Shown one piece after another: positions 27,195 through 35,505 of a stretch of DNA of 61,012 nt. Position 1 is the first letter of the stretch. Each line of letters opens with the position of its first letter. The stretch lies in NCBI GenBank assembly GCA_016193465.1, contig JACPSE010000057.1:1-61012 (forward strand), given 5' to 3'. The translations under genes and the position numbers were made by a program. The notes below the pieces were generated by a model. The model did no database searches, was not told where the DNA came from, and saw only the letters and a program-made list of their open reading frames with translations. This stretch comes from Deltaproteobacteria bacterium (GTDB lineage: Bacteria > Desulfobacterota > Binatia > UBA9968).

Positions 27195-28472
27195 TCAAGG
27201 GTATTTAAAAAAACGTCGCGCCTTAAGTTCAAAACGAGGCAGCGTCCCGGGCGCGACCGTTTCCACCTCCGGGCGCAGTCCGAGCTGCTCCCGGAAGCGG
27301 GAGACAACTTTTTCTTCCAGGCTCTGCGTCGAAGAAACGGCCGTCTTTGGTTCCAGCGTAAGCTTCAGCTCCTGCATCTCGCCTTTTCGGTAAGCCTCAA
27401 TCCGAAACTCCTCGATCTCAGAAAACTCGCGCATGATATTTTCGATCGCGCTGGGAAAGACGTTGACGCCGCGCACGATGACCATGTCATCCGCCCGGCC
27501 CAAAACACCTCCCTCCAGAAGCATAAACGGGCGTCCGCAAGTACACGCGCGGGTGCCCGGCCGGACCAAATCCCCGGTGCGATAACGGATCACCGGGCTT
27601 CCATGCCGTCCGAGATTGGTCATGACGAGCTCGCCCCTCTCTCCCTCGCGGACCGAATCTCCGGTCTCGGGATTGATGACCTCGGCGATAAATTCCGTCT
27701 CATTGATGTGCACGCCACCGGAGCGAGCGTCACATTCGAAGCCAAAAGCCCCCACTTCGGTCGCACCGGGATGATCATAACACTTAGCGCCCCAGGCTTC
27801 TTCGATTCTTTTCTTCGTGCCGGGAATGCTGGCTCCCGGCTCTCCCGCGTGGATAGTAATCCTAATGGCAGACTCGCTCGCCAAGTCCGTTCCCGCTTTG
27901 CTCGCCTCCGAGGCCATATGCACGGCGTACGTGGGCGTGCACACGAGTACAGTGGCCCGATAATCCAGAATCGCCTTGAGCCGCTGTGCCGTGGTCTGGC
28001 CGCCGCCCGAGATCGCCAGCGCGCCCAGTTTTCGCGCTCCTTCCCATCCCGTCCAAAAGCCGATGAACGGCCCGAAAGAAAAAGCGAAAAAGATCCGATC
28101 GCCCGGGTTGGCGCCGGCTGCCTCAAAAATCGTTTTCCAGCACTCCGCCCACCACTGCCAGGATTCTTCGGTGTCCAGCCAGTACATCGGCTTTCCCGTC
28201 GTCCCGGAGGTCTGGTGGATGCGGATATAGCGTTCAGGCGGAAAAGTCAAAACGGTGCCAAAAGGGGGATGTGTCGCCTGGTCCTCGACCAATTCGCTTT
28301 TCGTCGTGAAGGGAAACTTCCTGAAATCAGCCAAGGAATCGACGTTCGAAAATCCCTTTTCGAGAAGCTTGTGGCGGTAAAAGGCGTTGTCTGGAAGTTC
28401 TGCCTTTAGGATCCGCGACAGTTTTTCGATTTGGCGCGCCTCAATGGCTTTGCGGTTGACTGAAGCTTCCAT
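27195..28472 (-). CDS. Phenylacetate-CoA ligase family (PaaK-like) enzyme
   Basis: 425 residues. Adenylate-forming landmarks: QTSGTTGKPMYW (P-loop, about 89-100), YDHPGATEVGAFGFEC (A5-like), YRTGDLVRPG, and GRADDMVIVRGVNVFPSAIE in the mobile C-terminal domain, characteristic of PaaK. It would activate an aromatic or aryl-acetic acid to its CoA thioester with ATP. Its position amid UbiD and binding-protein genes suggests that the imported acid is CoA-activated. The next upstream gene ends 7 bases away, so it is in the same operon. A large open frame on the opposite strand (27129-28409) is a shadow. Confidence 0.9.
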   Translation of the reverse strand: MEASVNRKAIEARQIEKLSRILKAELPDNAFYRHKLLEKGFSNVDSLADFRKFPFTTKSELVEDQATHPPFGTVLTFPPERYIRIHQTSGTTGKPMYWLDTEESWQWWAECWKTIFEAAGANPGDRIFFAFSFGPFIGFWTGWEGARKLGALAISGGGQTTAQRLKAILDYRATVLVCTPTYAVHMASEASKAGTDLASESAIRITIHAGEPGASIPGTKKRIEEAWGAKCYDHPGATEVGAFGFECDARSGGVHINETEFIAEVINPETGDSVREGERGELVMTNLGRHGSPVIRYRTGDLVRPGTRACTCGRPFMLLEGGVLGRADDMVIVRGVNVFPSAIENIMREFSEIEEFRIEAYRKGEMQELKLTLEPKTAVSSTQSLEEKVVSRFREQLGLRPEVETVAPGTLPRFELKARRFFKYP

Positions 28473-28479
28473 CGAACCT

Positions 28480-29655
28480 CTAAGCCTCGATTAAAACCAA
28501 GTTCTCCTTGTGCCCGAGCAGCGGCTCCAAGCCCGACCGGGTCACCAAGTAAGGCTGGGAGATCAGCGCGCTGCCAGTCTCCTTGGCAGCAAAGCAAACG
28601 CGCAGCGTCAACGTCATGCCTGGCTTGATTTCACCTCGCCCGTCTTTACCTAGATAGGGCTCCTCGGTTAAGTCGAGTCCGACGCCGTTTCCCACGCCGT
28701 AGGCTTCTAACGAATCCCTCGCGGCAAGTGAGGGGACTTCTCCCAAAAAGTCAGCCGCCGCAGCGGAGGAAACGCCCGTCTTCGTTCGCTCAACTAGCTG
28801 GCCGAAGATACGGTTTGCCAGGTCGTATGTTTTTACCAACCGTTGCGAAGGCTGACCCAGGCAGAACGTCCGTCCTAGTTCCGCCCAGTAGCGCTGATAC
28901 GAGGCTGCGACAAGAACCAGAATCCCCTCGTTTTTTTCCAGGGCTGCGCCGCCCGCGGGCCGAAGCCCTATCTCAGGCGCGGACGAGCGGGCCAGCAAGA
29001 AACGAAAATCTTCCGCGCCCTGGCGACGCGCCTCACGATCCAGGGCAGCAAATATCTCGTATTCTTTGAGCCTCGGACGTGCCTCCTGTGCAAAAACCTT
29101 AAGCCCATCGCGCAAAATCCGGCTGCTCTGTTTGAGCAGCTCCAACTCAGCGGCGCTCTTAGTCAACCGAAGCGAGATCAGAAGATCGTTGCAGTCACAC
29201 AGTTCGGCCCCTTGAAGGAGCTTTGCGAGTTCCCCCCACTCACGGATGTTGAGCTGCTCCTTGACAGTGACAAGCCCAACCTTTCTGGGCTGGAGGCTTC
29301 GCGCCTCGAGCGTGGCGCTTAGCCCCGGCGCGAACTTTGCGACCGAATGGACCTCGTCGATCCAGGTAAGGGTTTTGGAAAACGGATTGTTGCGGCTTGG
29401 CTCCTGAACGACCAACACAGGCTCGCCTTCGAGAGGGATGACCGCCAAAGCGCCCCGGTTTTTCGGCATGAAGTGGCTGACGAAGGCCAAGTGGCCAAAG
29501 CGCCAGGAGTCGCCGTAGACGAGCAACAAGTCCACTCCGCGTTCGCGCATCCCTTCATGGATGCGACTGAGGCGGCTAAGGAACTCCTGTTTAGGCAGCC
29601 GCCCCTTATCCCAGAGGCTGCAGCCGCGGTTAAGCACTGTATGAAGCGTATCCAC
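28480..29655 (-). CDS. M24 (creatinase/prolidase fold) protein lacking metal ligands
   Basis: 391 residues with an N-terminal creatinase domain and a C-terminal pita-bread domain (about 175-385). Aligned by eye to aminopeptidase P, the five metal ligands D-D-H-E-E become A (LVLVAAS), E (YWAELGRT), N (GVGNGVG), R (TLTLRVCF) and S/Q (ALISQPY). A dinuclear metal site is therefore unlikely. Creatinase shows that this fold can hydrolyse C-N bonds without metal, so an enzyme of that style or a non-catalytic subunit is possible. It pairs with the M24 gene at 29710. Confidence 0.8.
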   Translation of the reverse strand: MDTLHTVLNRGCSLWDKGRLPKQEFLSRLSRIHEGMRERGVDLLLVYGDSWRFGHLAFVSHFMPKNRGALAVIPLEGEPVLVVQEPSRNNPFSKTLTWIDEVHSVAKFAPGLSATLEARSLQPRKVGLVTVKEQLNIREWGELAKLLQGAELCDCNDLLISLRLTKSAAELELLKQSSRILRDGLKVFAQEARPRLKEYEIFAALDREARRQGAEDFRFLLARSSAPEIGLRPAGGAALEKNEGILVLVAASYQRYWAELGRTFCLGQPSQRLVKTYDLANRIFGQLVERTKTGVSSAAAADFLGEVPSLAARDSLEAYGVGNGVGLDLTEEPYLGKDGRGEIKPGMTLTLRVCFAAKETGSALISQPYLVTRSGLEPLLGHKENLVLIEA

Positions 29656-29709
29656 TAGGCACCTCTACAAATCGTTCGAACCGTTCCAGACGTTCAAATC
29701 GTTCAAGGG

Positions 29710-30855
29710 TCAGATTTCGATGGTAAAAAGTTTCATCGGCGTTTGCGTCAAGCGCCGGTAGCCCTTGTCTTCCACCCAGACCGTATCCCCCAACATCAGA
29801 TAGCCGGTCTCGGGGAGATACTGGTTGGGATGAACGACAAAGCACATGCCTTCCTCGATCACCGCCTCGTTTTCGTCCACGATCTCGGAGAAGGGCATGG
29901 ACCAGAAACCCAACCCGTGACCGCGCACCCGCATGTAGGGAGGCCGGCAATACTTCTCGTAGCCGTAGGCCGAAAACACCTGATTCATTGCCTGTGAGAC
30001 CGCGCCGACTTTGCTGCCCGGCCGTACCCGCTCCAGACTCTTGCCCATCGCTTCTTCCATGATGGTAAATTTCTCGCGCAAAAGAGGCGAAATCGGCCCC
30101 ATGACCACCGTGCGGCAGAGCTGAATGAAATGTCCGTCGACGGCGGGAGTGATCTCGGCGATGATAATGTCTCCGACCTGGATTTTCCGGTCAGCCGGCG
30201 GATGCGTACAGTGGTTATGTTCGGAAGCGGTCACCATGCCAAAATTGTCTTCGGCTCCCAGCGAGCGCATCGCGTATTCCACCTCCGCCGCCAACTCATG
30301 CTCCGCCATGCCCAATTTCGCCTTCTCCAGGACGGCGGAAAAGCCGGCATCGGCGATCTCGGCGGCCTGTTCGACCGCTCCCAGCGCCTCCTCCCCCGGG
30401 AACCGGGCCAATGAACTCAGAAGCTTATCCGCCGGCTTGAGCCGCACGTCCGGAATTCCTTCGAGGCCCTGATAGACGGCGGCTGGCATAAAGGCCCACC
30501 CAACGATACCCAGATCCCCTTGAACTCCTTGCTGCCGCAGTATATCGCTCATCCCGCCGATGAAGCGATCGACGACGCGCACGTCCTCGATCCACGTCGT
30601 CTCTTTCACTCTCCCCAGATCCCAAGACAGGTTGATCACCATTGTGGCTTCACCGCGGTCGCGAAGCAAAACGGCAGTGTGAGGACCCATCGGCAAAACT
30701 CCCGAAATCCATAGCACGGCATTGACCTCCAGCAGGCTGAGTTGACCGGCGGAATAGAAGAGGAGCCCTGAGAGCCCTTCTCGCTTCATCGCTTTTCTGA
30801 GCGAGTCGATTTTTTGCTTAAACAGATCCGTTCTCAGCGCGGACTTGCTTGCCAT
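29710..30855 (-). CDS. M24 (creatinase/prolidase fold) protein with altered metal site
   Basis: 381 residues. The pita-bread domain is clear (HNHCTHPPADRKIQVGD, MRVRGHGLGFWSMP). The expected D-D-H-E-E ligands read E (IIAEITP), Q (FIQLCRT), H (RGHGLG), H (FVVHPNQ) and D (MLGDTVWV), so only the His is conventional. The His cluster is closer to creatinase-type enzymes than to peptidases. RBS is GGAGG, a few bases before the ATG at 30855. Together with 28480 it could form a hetero-oligomeric amidohydrolase acting on a C-N bond of the substrate; this is inference. Confidence 0.8.
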   Translation of the reverse strand: MASKSALRTDLFKQKIDSLRKAMKREGLSGLLFYSAGQLSLLEVNAVLWISGVLPMGPHTAVLLRDRGEATMVINLSWDLGRVKETTWIEDVRVVDRFIGGMSDILRQQGVQGDLGIVGWAFMPAAVYQGLEGIPDVRLKPADKLLSSLARFPGEEALGAVEQAAEIADAGFSAVLEKAKLGMAEHELAAEVEYAMRSLGAEDNFGMVTASEHNHCTHPPADRKIQVGDIIIAEITPAVDGHFIQLCRTVVMGPISPLLREKFTIMEEAMGKSLERVRPGSKVGAVSQAMNQVFSAYGYEKYCRPPYMRVRGHGLGFWSMPFSEIVDENEAVIEEGMCFVVHPNQYLPETGYLMLGDTVWVEDKGYRRLTQTPMKLFTIEI

Positions 30856-30895
30856 GGCGTTCCTCCATTTGTAAAAAAAGCCGGCTCACCTTCGT

Positions 30896-31402
30896 TCAAA
30901 CCTTGTGATCCGGCTGCGTCTCCAACTGCTCGAAGCCGCAAGCACGGTCAACTCCGGTAGTTGCCGCCAGGTTTGGCTCTGCGGCTATCAGCAGGGCCGG
31001 TTTTTTCTCGCTTGCATTAAAATGCTGGAAAGTGACGCCCTCGGGCTTGATTGGGAGCTGCAGCAAGTCATCTTGTTTCCAATCATAGCGCTCCCCATCG
31101 AGAACGGTGTATCCGGTTCCTTCAACCACGACGAAGACCACTCCACCCTGGCATTTCTGCTTGCCGCTGCGGCTTCCCGGCGGAATCTCCTGGCTATAAA
31201 AAATCAGAAACTTGTGCGCCGTGGAGTCAATCTTGGGGTGCATATACCATTTCATGAGGCCCTGCGGATTCGCTTCCCAAGGCAGCTTTGCGCCCTTCAC
31301 GCATACGCTGGAGCCGGCAATTCGGCGGCGCTCCTCATCCCTGAGCTGGATCAGCTCCTGATATCGAGTCAACTCTCTCCATCCAGTTGAGCGATCAACC
31401 AT
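30896..31402 (-). CDS. Single-domain cupin with lost metal-binding histidines
   Basis: 168 residues from the ATG at 31402, placed by AGGAGG eight bases upstream; a GTG at 31411 is too close to it. The barrel (about 65-145) reads SGKQKCQGGVVFVVVEGTGY, where the neighbouring cupin has SGKHRHQGG, so the His-x-His pair is Gln-x-Cys. QHFN of the second motif remains. It overlaps the end of 31395 by 8 bases. Probably a structural or binding partner of that cupin. Confidence 0.8.
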   Translation of the reverse strand: MVDRSTGWRELTRYQELIQLRDEERRRIAGSSVCVKGAKLPWEANPQGLMKWYMHPKIDSTAHKFLIFYSQEIPPGSRSGKQKCQGGVVFVVVEGTGYTVLDGERYDWKQDDLLQLPIKPEGVTFQHFNASEKKPALLIAAEPNLAATTGVDRACGFEQLETQPDHKV

Positions 31403-31913
31403 CGTTGACACCTCCTGATTGTGAAGTATGGTCGGGAGCGACCTCTACCTGCTTTAGGTGAAGGGCCACGTGATTGGCGAGAGGAAGATAGACAAAGGCC
31501 ATCCACCGGCTAGGTCCGGACGGATTTGTGTTGAAATGCTGGTGTTCAACCCCGCCAGGTTTGACCGGCAGCGTCAGAAGATCTCCTTTTTCCCAGTCGT
31601 ACCTCACGCCGTCAGCGATCGTGTAACCTTTCCCCTCCAAGATATAGATAGCGACGCCTCCCTGATGGCGGTGTTTGCCCGAGTGGGCGCGGATCTCCTG
31701 CGAGAACACTCTCCACTCCTGCAAAGCCGTATCCGGGTACATATCGGGATGAAGAAAATAACGAATCCTTCCCTGGCGCGTATTTTCCCACTGTCTCTCT
31801 TCATCCCGGATGAGAACCCTTCCCTTGCGGCCGCGCTCCAAGACGCGCTCCTGGGCCTGAATAGCCGCCTCGTAGGCGTTCTCCGGTCGGGCCTGATCAG
31901 TCTTATCTTCCAT
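31395..31913 (-). CDS. Single-domain cupin with intact metal motif
   Basis: 172 residues. Motif 1 SGKHRHQGGVAIYILEGKGY and motif 2 VEHQHFN give the usual three His plus Glu. It shares the signature GKGYxxxDGVRxDWExGD with the C-terminal barrel of the bicupin at 13789. Starts 12 bases after ubiD copy 2 ends and overlaps the next cupin gene, so translation is coupled. May act as a dioxygenase or isomerase on the aromatic substrate; not provable from sequence. Confidence 0.82.
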   Translation of the reverse strand: MEDKTDQARPENAYEAAIQAQERVLERGRKGRVLIRDEERQWENTRQGRIRYFLHPDMYPDTALQEWRVFSQEIRAHSGKHRHQGGVAIYILEGKGYTIADGVRYDWEKGDLLTLPVKPGGVEHQHFNTNPSGPSRWMAFVYLPLANHVALHLKQVEVAPDHTSQSGGVNDG

Positions 31914-31925
31914 AAAGTTTCTCCA

Positions 31926-33359
31926 CTAAGCCGGATCGCTAAAGGCCTTTCCCCACTTTTCCCTCACCTTACGGGCTAAGTCGTCGGGAACCTTGACCGA
32001 AGGAGGAAAATCCTTTAACCACTCATAAGGGCAGCAGGCGTCAATTATGGCTCGCGAGTTGAACCCCTTCTTTTCCCTTGGGATAATTGGGTCCAGCGGG
32101 CCGCTCCAGCAGCGCCTGAGAATCTCAATGTCCTCGCCAGGATCGCAACGGGTCGTCAAGGCCCAGAGGACATCTTTCATGTCCGTGGGATCTATGTCCT
32201 CATCGACGACGATGGTGAAGCGTCCGAGGTAAGCGGCGGCATGGCACTGGGAAGCGATTATTCCTGCCTGGCGGGCATGACCCGGGTAGCGCTGCCGGAT
32301 AGCCACCACCGTGAGGAGTCGGGTATTTCCCTCCGGGGGGCACCAGACTCCAGCCACATCGGGCACTCCGGCACGCTCCAATTCATCCCAAATCGTCGCG
32401 GAGCGCCAAAAGCACTTATAGAACGCAGCCTCGGTGGGCGGTCGGCTTGGGGGAGCTCCGGTCATGATCGGGTCGTTACGGAAATATACGCCACGGATGT
32501 GGATCACCGGCTCGTCCCGCATTCCACTCGCATAGTATCCTGTCCATTCTCCGAGGGGCCCCTCCGGTTTCCGCTCCGCCGGGTAACACTCACCCTCGAT
32601 GGCTATTTCCGCCGAGGCTGGAACGGGGAGTCCGGAGTGCCTTAACCTGAGGACCTTCACTGGTTCCCCTTTGAGTCCTCCTGCAAAGTCGTATTCGGAC
32701 ACGCCATAGGGAACCTCGAAGGCGGAGGCCATGAAAAGCAAAGGATCATTCCCAAGAGAGATGGCCACGGGGAAGGGACGGTTATTAGCAAAAGACTTCT
32801 CCATCTGGATACGGCCGTGTTTGCCCGGGGACATATACAGGCCGAGCCTCTTACTGTCATGGATCATGACCCGATAAGTTCCGATATTGACCCAACCCTC
32901 ATCAGCATCTCTGGTGATCGTAATGTGCCCGGTGCCGATATATCGGCCTCCGTCCCCAACGTTGTAGCGAGGCGTTGGAAAACGCAGTATGTCAACGTCT
33001 TTCTCCTCCCACACATTCTCCAAGAGCGGCCCTTCCTCGACCTCCTCCGATGGGATGGGCTTGAAGGCTTTAACCCTTTGACGCCAGAGGCGGACAAACT
33101 CCATGGTAGGAAGATCGACGGGCATGCCGGTAGTAAAAGCCAATCGCTTGATAGAGTTAAGAAGACCCAAGGCCAGGCGGTATCCTTTAGGGTATCCCTT
33201 GATAGCATCGAAGAGGATACAGGGCGATGTCTTCGATTCCTTGCGGGCCATGTCCGCGATGGCGCCGATCTCCAGGTCCCAATCGGCCCCCTCAACGCGG
33301 CGGAGCTCTCCCAAATTTTCTACCTGCTCCAGCCATTCCCGGAGATCCCGGTAACTCAT
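31926..33359 (-). CDS. UbiD-family prFMN-dependent decarboxylase (copy 2)
   Basis: 477 residues. Conserved Arg in NIGTYRVMIHD, central GGLKGEPVKVLR, active-site PEGPLGEWTGYY with both glutamates, VVDEDIDPTDMKDVLWA near the C-terminus. All of these fit an active reversible decarboxylase. It differs strongly from copies 1 and 3, so the three probably act on different acids. Stop and start spacings of 12 bases (to the cupin) and about 33 (from the receptor) support one operon. Confidence 0.93.
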   Translation of the reverse strand: MSYRDLREWLEQVENLGELRRVEGADWDLEIGAIADMARKESKTSPCILFDAIKGYPKGYRLALGLLNSIKRLAFTTGMPVDLPTMEFVRLWRQRVKAFKPIPSEEVEEGPLLENVWEEKDVDILRFPTPRYNVGDGGRYIGTGHITITRDADEGWVNIGTYRVMIHDSKRLGLYMSPGKHGRIQMEKSFANNRPFPVAISLGNDPLLFMASAFEVPYGVSEYDFAGGLKGEPVKVLRLRHSGLPVPASAEIAIEGECYPAERKPEGPLGEWTGYYASGMRDEPVIHIRGVYFRNDPIMTGAPPSRPPTEAAFYKCFWRSATIWDELERAGVPDVAGVWCPPEGNTRLLTVVAIRQRYPGHARQAGIIASQCHAAAYLGRFTIVVDEDIDPTDMKDVLWALTTRCDPGEDIEILRRCWSGPLDPIIPREKKGFNSRAIIDACCPYEWLKDFPPSVKVPDDLARKVREKWGKAFSDPA

Positions 33360-33392
33360 GGATGACTCCTTCTCATCACAAAGCGCTGATGT

Positions 33393-34406
33393 CTATTGCC
33401 CGAATATTTCATGATAGTCCTTTTGAAACTCGTTATAGCGGTCGGCAATTTTCGGGTTGACAAAAAAGAGCCGGAGACGTTTCTGGTCAAGCTTCTTGGT
33501 CGGAGGCGGGATGTCCGAGCGGGCAGTAACGCGAAAATTGTCGTGGATAAGCATTTGCCCCTCACGGGAAAGGACGTATTCGATGAAGAGGCGCGCGGCA
33601 TTGGGATGAGGGGCACGGGCAGAAAGGGAAATGACGCTCGGAGAGGTCACGACCGGATCCACACTATCGACCCAGTCCAGAGGGGCGCCCTGGGCTTTGA
33701 TCTGCTCGACCCGACTGGCGTGAGCGATGGACAACGGGAATTCCCCTGCCACAGTGAGCTTCGCGACGAGCGTATGACCCTGGTGCAGCGCCGGGTTTTG
33801 CGCCGCTAACGCCCTCATGAATTTGCGGGCCTTATCCCTGCCCCAATACTCGGCAAGGGCCGCATACCATTCCGTCTCCTCTCTGTCCATGCCGATTTTT
33901 CCCTTCCACCTGGGGTTGAGAAGGTCCCACCAGTCTCTCGGCGCATCCTTTTGCGACACCAAACGGGTATTATAGGCGAGCACGAACTGGCGCACGTAGA
34001 TCCCCGCCCAGTATCCCTCGTCATCCCTAAGGCCCGCCGGGATGGCATCTCTCGCCAACGCCTTGTAGGGAGCAAGGATTCCTTGGCGCTGGAGCACGCC
34101 GGTTTCAACTACATCCATTGAGGTGACGTCAAAAAGGTGACGGCCGGCCCTGGCCTCGGTAAGGATTTTGGTGCGCATCTTCTCGGCCCCGAGACGGAAG
34201 AGTTCAGGCTGGACAAAAGGATATTTTTGCTGAAAGCCTTTAAGGAGTGCCTGGCTCTCGGGTAAAGTCAGCACGGTGTAAAAAACGAGCTTTCCGTCCC
34301 TTTTGGCCTCTTCAAGGGTTTTCTGCAAAGGATCTGCGTTCAGTCGGGCGACAAGACAGATAGATACAAGGCCGGCGAAAAGCTGCCACAAGAGATACTT
34401 TTTCAC
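33393..34406 (-). CDS. Extracellular solute-binding protein (Fe3+-ABC type)
   Basis: 337 residues from the GTG at 34406, chosen because AAAGGGG lies just upstream and a proper signal peptide (MKKYLLWQLFAGLVSICLV) begins there; the frame is open back to 34499. KRDGKLVFYTVL, LLNPRWKGKIGMD and LFIEYVLSREGQ are family landmarks. No dedicated permease follows. Sits between ubiD copy 2 and an NMT1-like receptor. Confidence 0.87.
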   Translation of the reverse strand: MKKYLLWQLFAGLVSICLVARLNADPLQKTLEEAKRDGKLVFYTVLTLPESQALLKGFQQKYPFVQPELFRLGAEKMRTKILTEARAGRHLFDVTSMDVVETGVLQRQGILAPYKALARDAIPAGLRDDEGYWAGIYVRQFVLAYNTRLVSQKDAPRDWWDLLNPRWKGKIGMDREETEWYAALAEYWGRDKARKFMRALAAQNPALHQGHTLVAKLTVAGEFPLSIAHASRVEQIKAQGAPLDWVDSVDPVVTSPSVISLSARAPHPNAARLFIEYVLSREGQMLIHDNFRVTARSDIPPPTKKLDQKRLRLFFVNPKIADRYNEFQKDYHEIFGQ

Positions 34407-34509
34407 AGTAGACCCCTTTCTAAACTGGGCGACCAGTTTTTTTACGGCGCGGTTCTTCCAAGAGCCAGTCGATTTGAGTAGCTGAAGCTTTTCCTCCACG
34501 GATCCTCTA

Positions 34510-35469
34510 CTACCGAACTTCAGACTTCAGCTCTTCAATAAGGGAAAGGTCAAAATACTTGAACGGCGGAATGGAGGCGAATGCAGGGTCCTCGTAGCTC
34601 ATCGTCTTGAGGACATTGACGATCGCCTCCTCCGTGGGGAACAGATCCGGGCGGGCCTCCGACCTCAGGGCCTGGTAGGAATAGTCCAGACTCTCCAGGT
34701 CGTCGACTCTCAGAACCCGCGACATCACGGCGATCGTCGAGTCTTTGTCGGCTATCATCGCCCGCACCGATTCCGCCAGGCCCCGGATGTACGCCTTGAC
34801 GGCGCCTCGGTTTTTCTCAAGAAAAGACTTGCGGGTCAAATTGATTCCCCAGATGTACTCGAGCGGTATCGGAATCACCGTGAGCCCAAGCTTCTCGGCG
34901 TGTCTTCCTTGAAGCGACGAGATCAAGGTCGCATCGATGTTTCCCGATACCACGGCCGCAAGCCGGACGCTGGAACCCCCCGAGAGCGGAATGATCTGAG
35001 CGTCTGTCCTGGCATCCAATCCAACTTTGGCGAGCATGAACCTGATAAAGGCGTCCGCCCTGCCGCCGGCGCCGCTCGAAGCTATTTTCCTGCCTTTTAG
35101 TTCCTTGAGATCTTTTATCTTAAACCTGCTCCCCAGGCTATAGGGGGACGAGTTGTTCCAGGAGCAAAGACCGACAACGTCCGCGCCCTGCTTGGCGAGG
35201 TAAAAGAGTCCCGTAGTGCTGGAGGTCAAAAACTGGACGCTGTTAGACATCAGCGCCTGCATGTTCATCTGCTCGTTACGCGTGGCGATAACCTCCACGT
35301 TCAAGCCGTGCCTGGCGAAGATCCCCTTTTTCGCCCCAAAATAGATCGGCAGCGCGCCAGTAAGGGCTCCCGGGGTCGCAACCCTAACCAGCGTTTGAGA
35401 AGAGGCGGGAATTGCCTGCACCCAGAGCGGCAGGATGGCGAGAGCGACTATCCTTATCCACTGATTCAT
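34510..35469 (-). CDS. NMT1/SsuA-like secreted substrate-binding protein
   Basis: 319 residues with signal peptide (core IVALAILPLWVQA, cleavage near ASSQ). PIYFGAKKGIFARHGLNVEV, LKELKGRKIASSG and LAAVVSGNIDATLIS define the PBP2 fold used for sulfonates, nitrate, taurine, aromatic acids or pyrimidines. Ligand unknown. It lies directly downstream of ubiD copy 3 in transcription order (36 bases). Confidence 0.88.
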   Translation of the reverse strand: MNQWIRIVALAILPLWVQAIPASSQTLVRVATPGALTGALPIYFGAKKGIFARHGLNVEVIATRNEQMNMQALMSNSVQFLTSSTTGLFYLAKQGADVVGLCSWNNSSPYSLGSRFKIKDLKELKGRKIASSGAGGRADAFIRFMLAKVGLDARTDAQIIPLSGGSSVRLAAVVSGNIDATLISSLQGRHAEKLGLTVIPIPLEYIWGINLTRKSFLEKNRGAVKAYIRGLAESVRAMIADKDSTIAVMSRVLRVDDLESLDYSYQALRSEARPDLFPTEEAIVNVLKTMSYEDPAFASIPPFKYFDLSLIEELKSEVR

Positions 35470-35505
35470 GACCTAATTCCGTCCTTCCCCCCCGTTTCTG
35501 AGGAT

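Noticed and set aside
27129-28409. 426-codon open frame antisense to the PaaK-like ligase
   Set aside because: Lies wholly opposite a clear adenylate-forming enzyme and shows arginine-rich, domain-free translation typical of a shadow frame.
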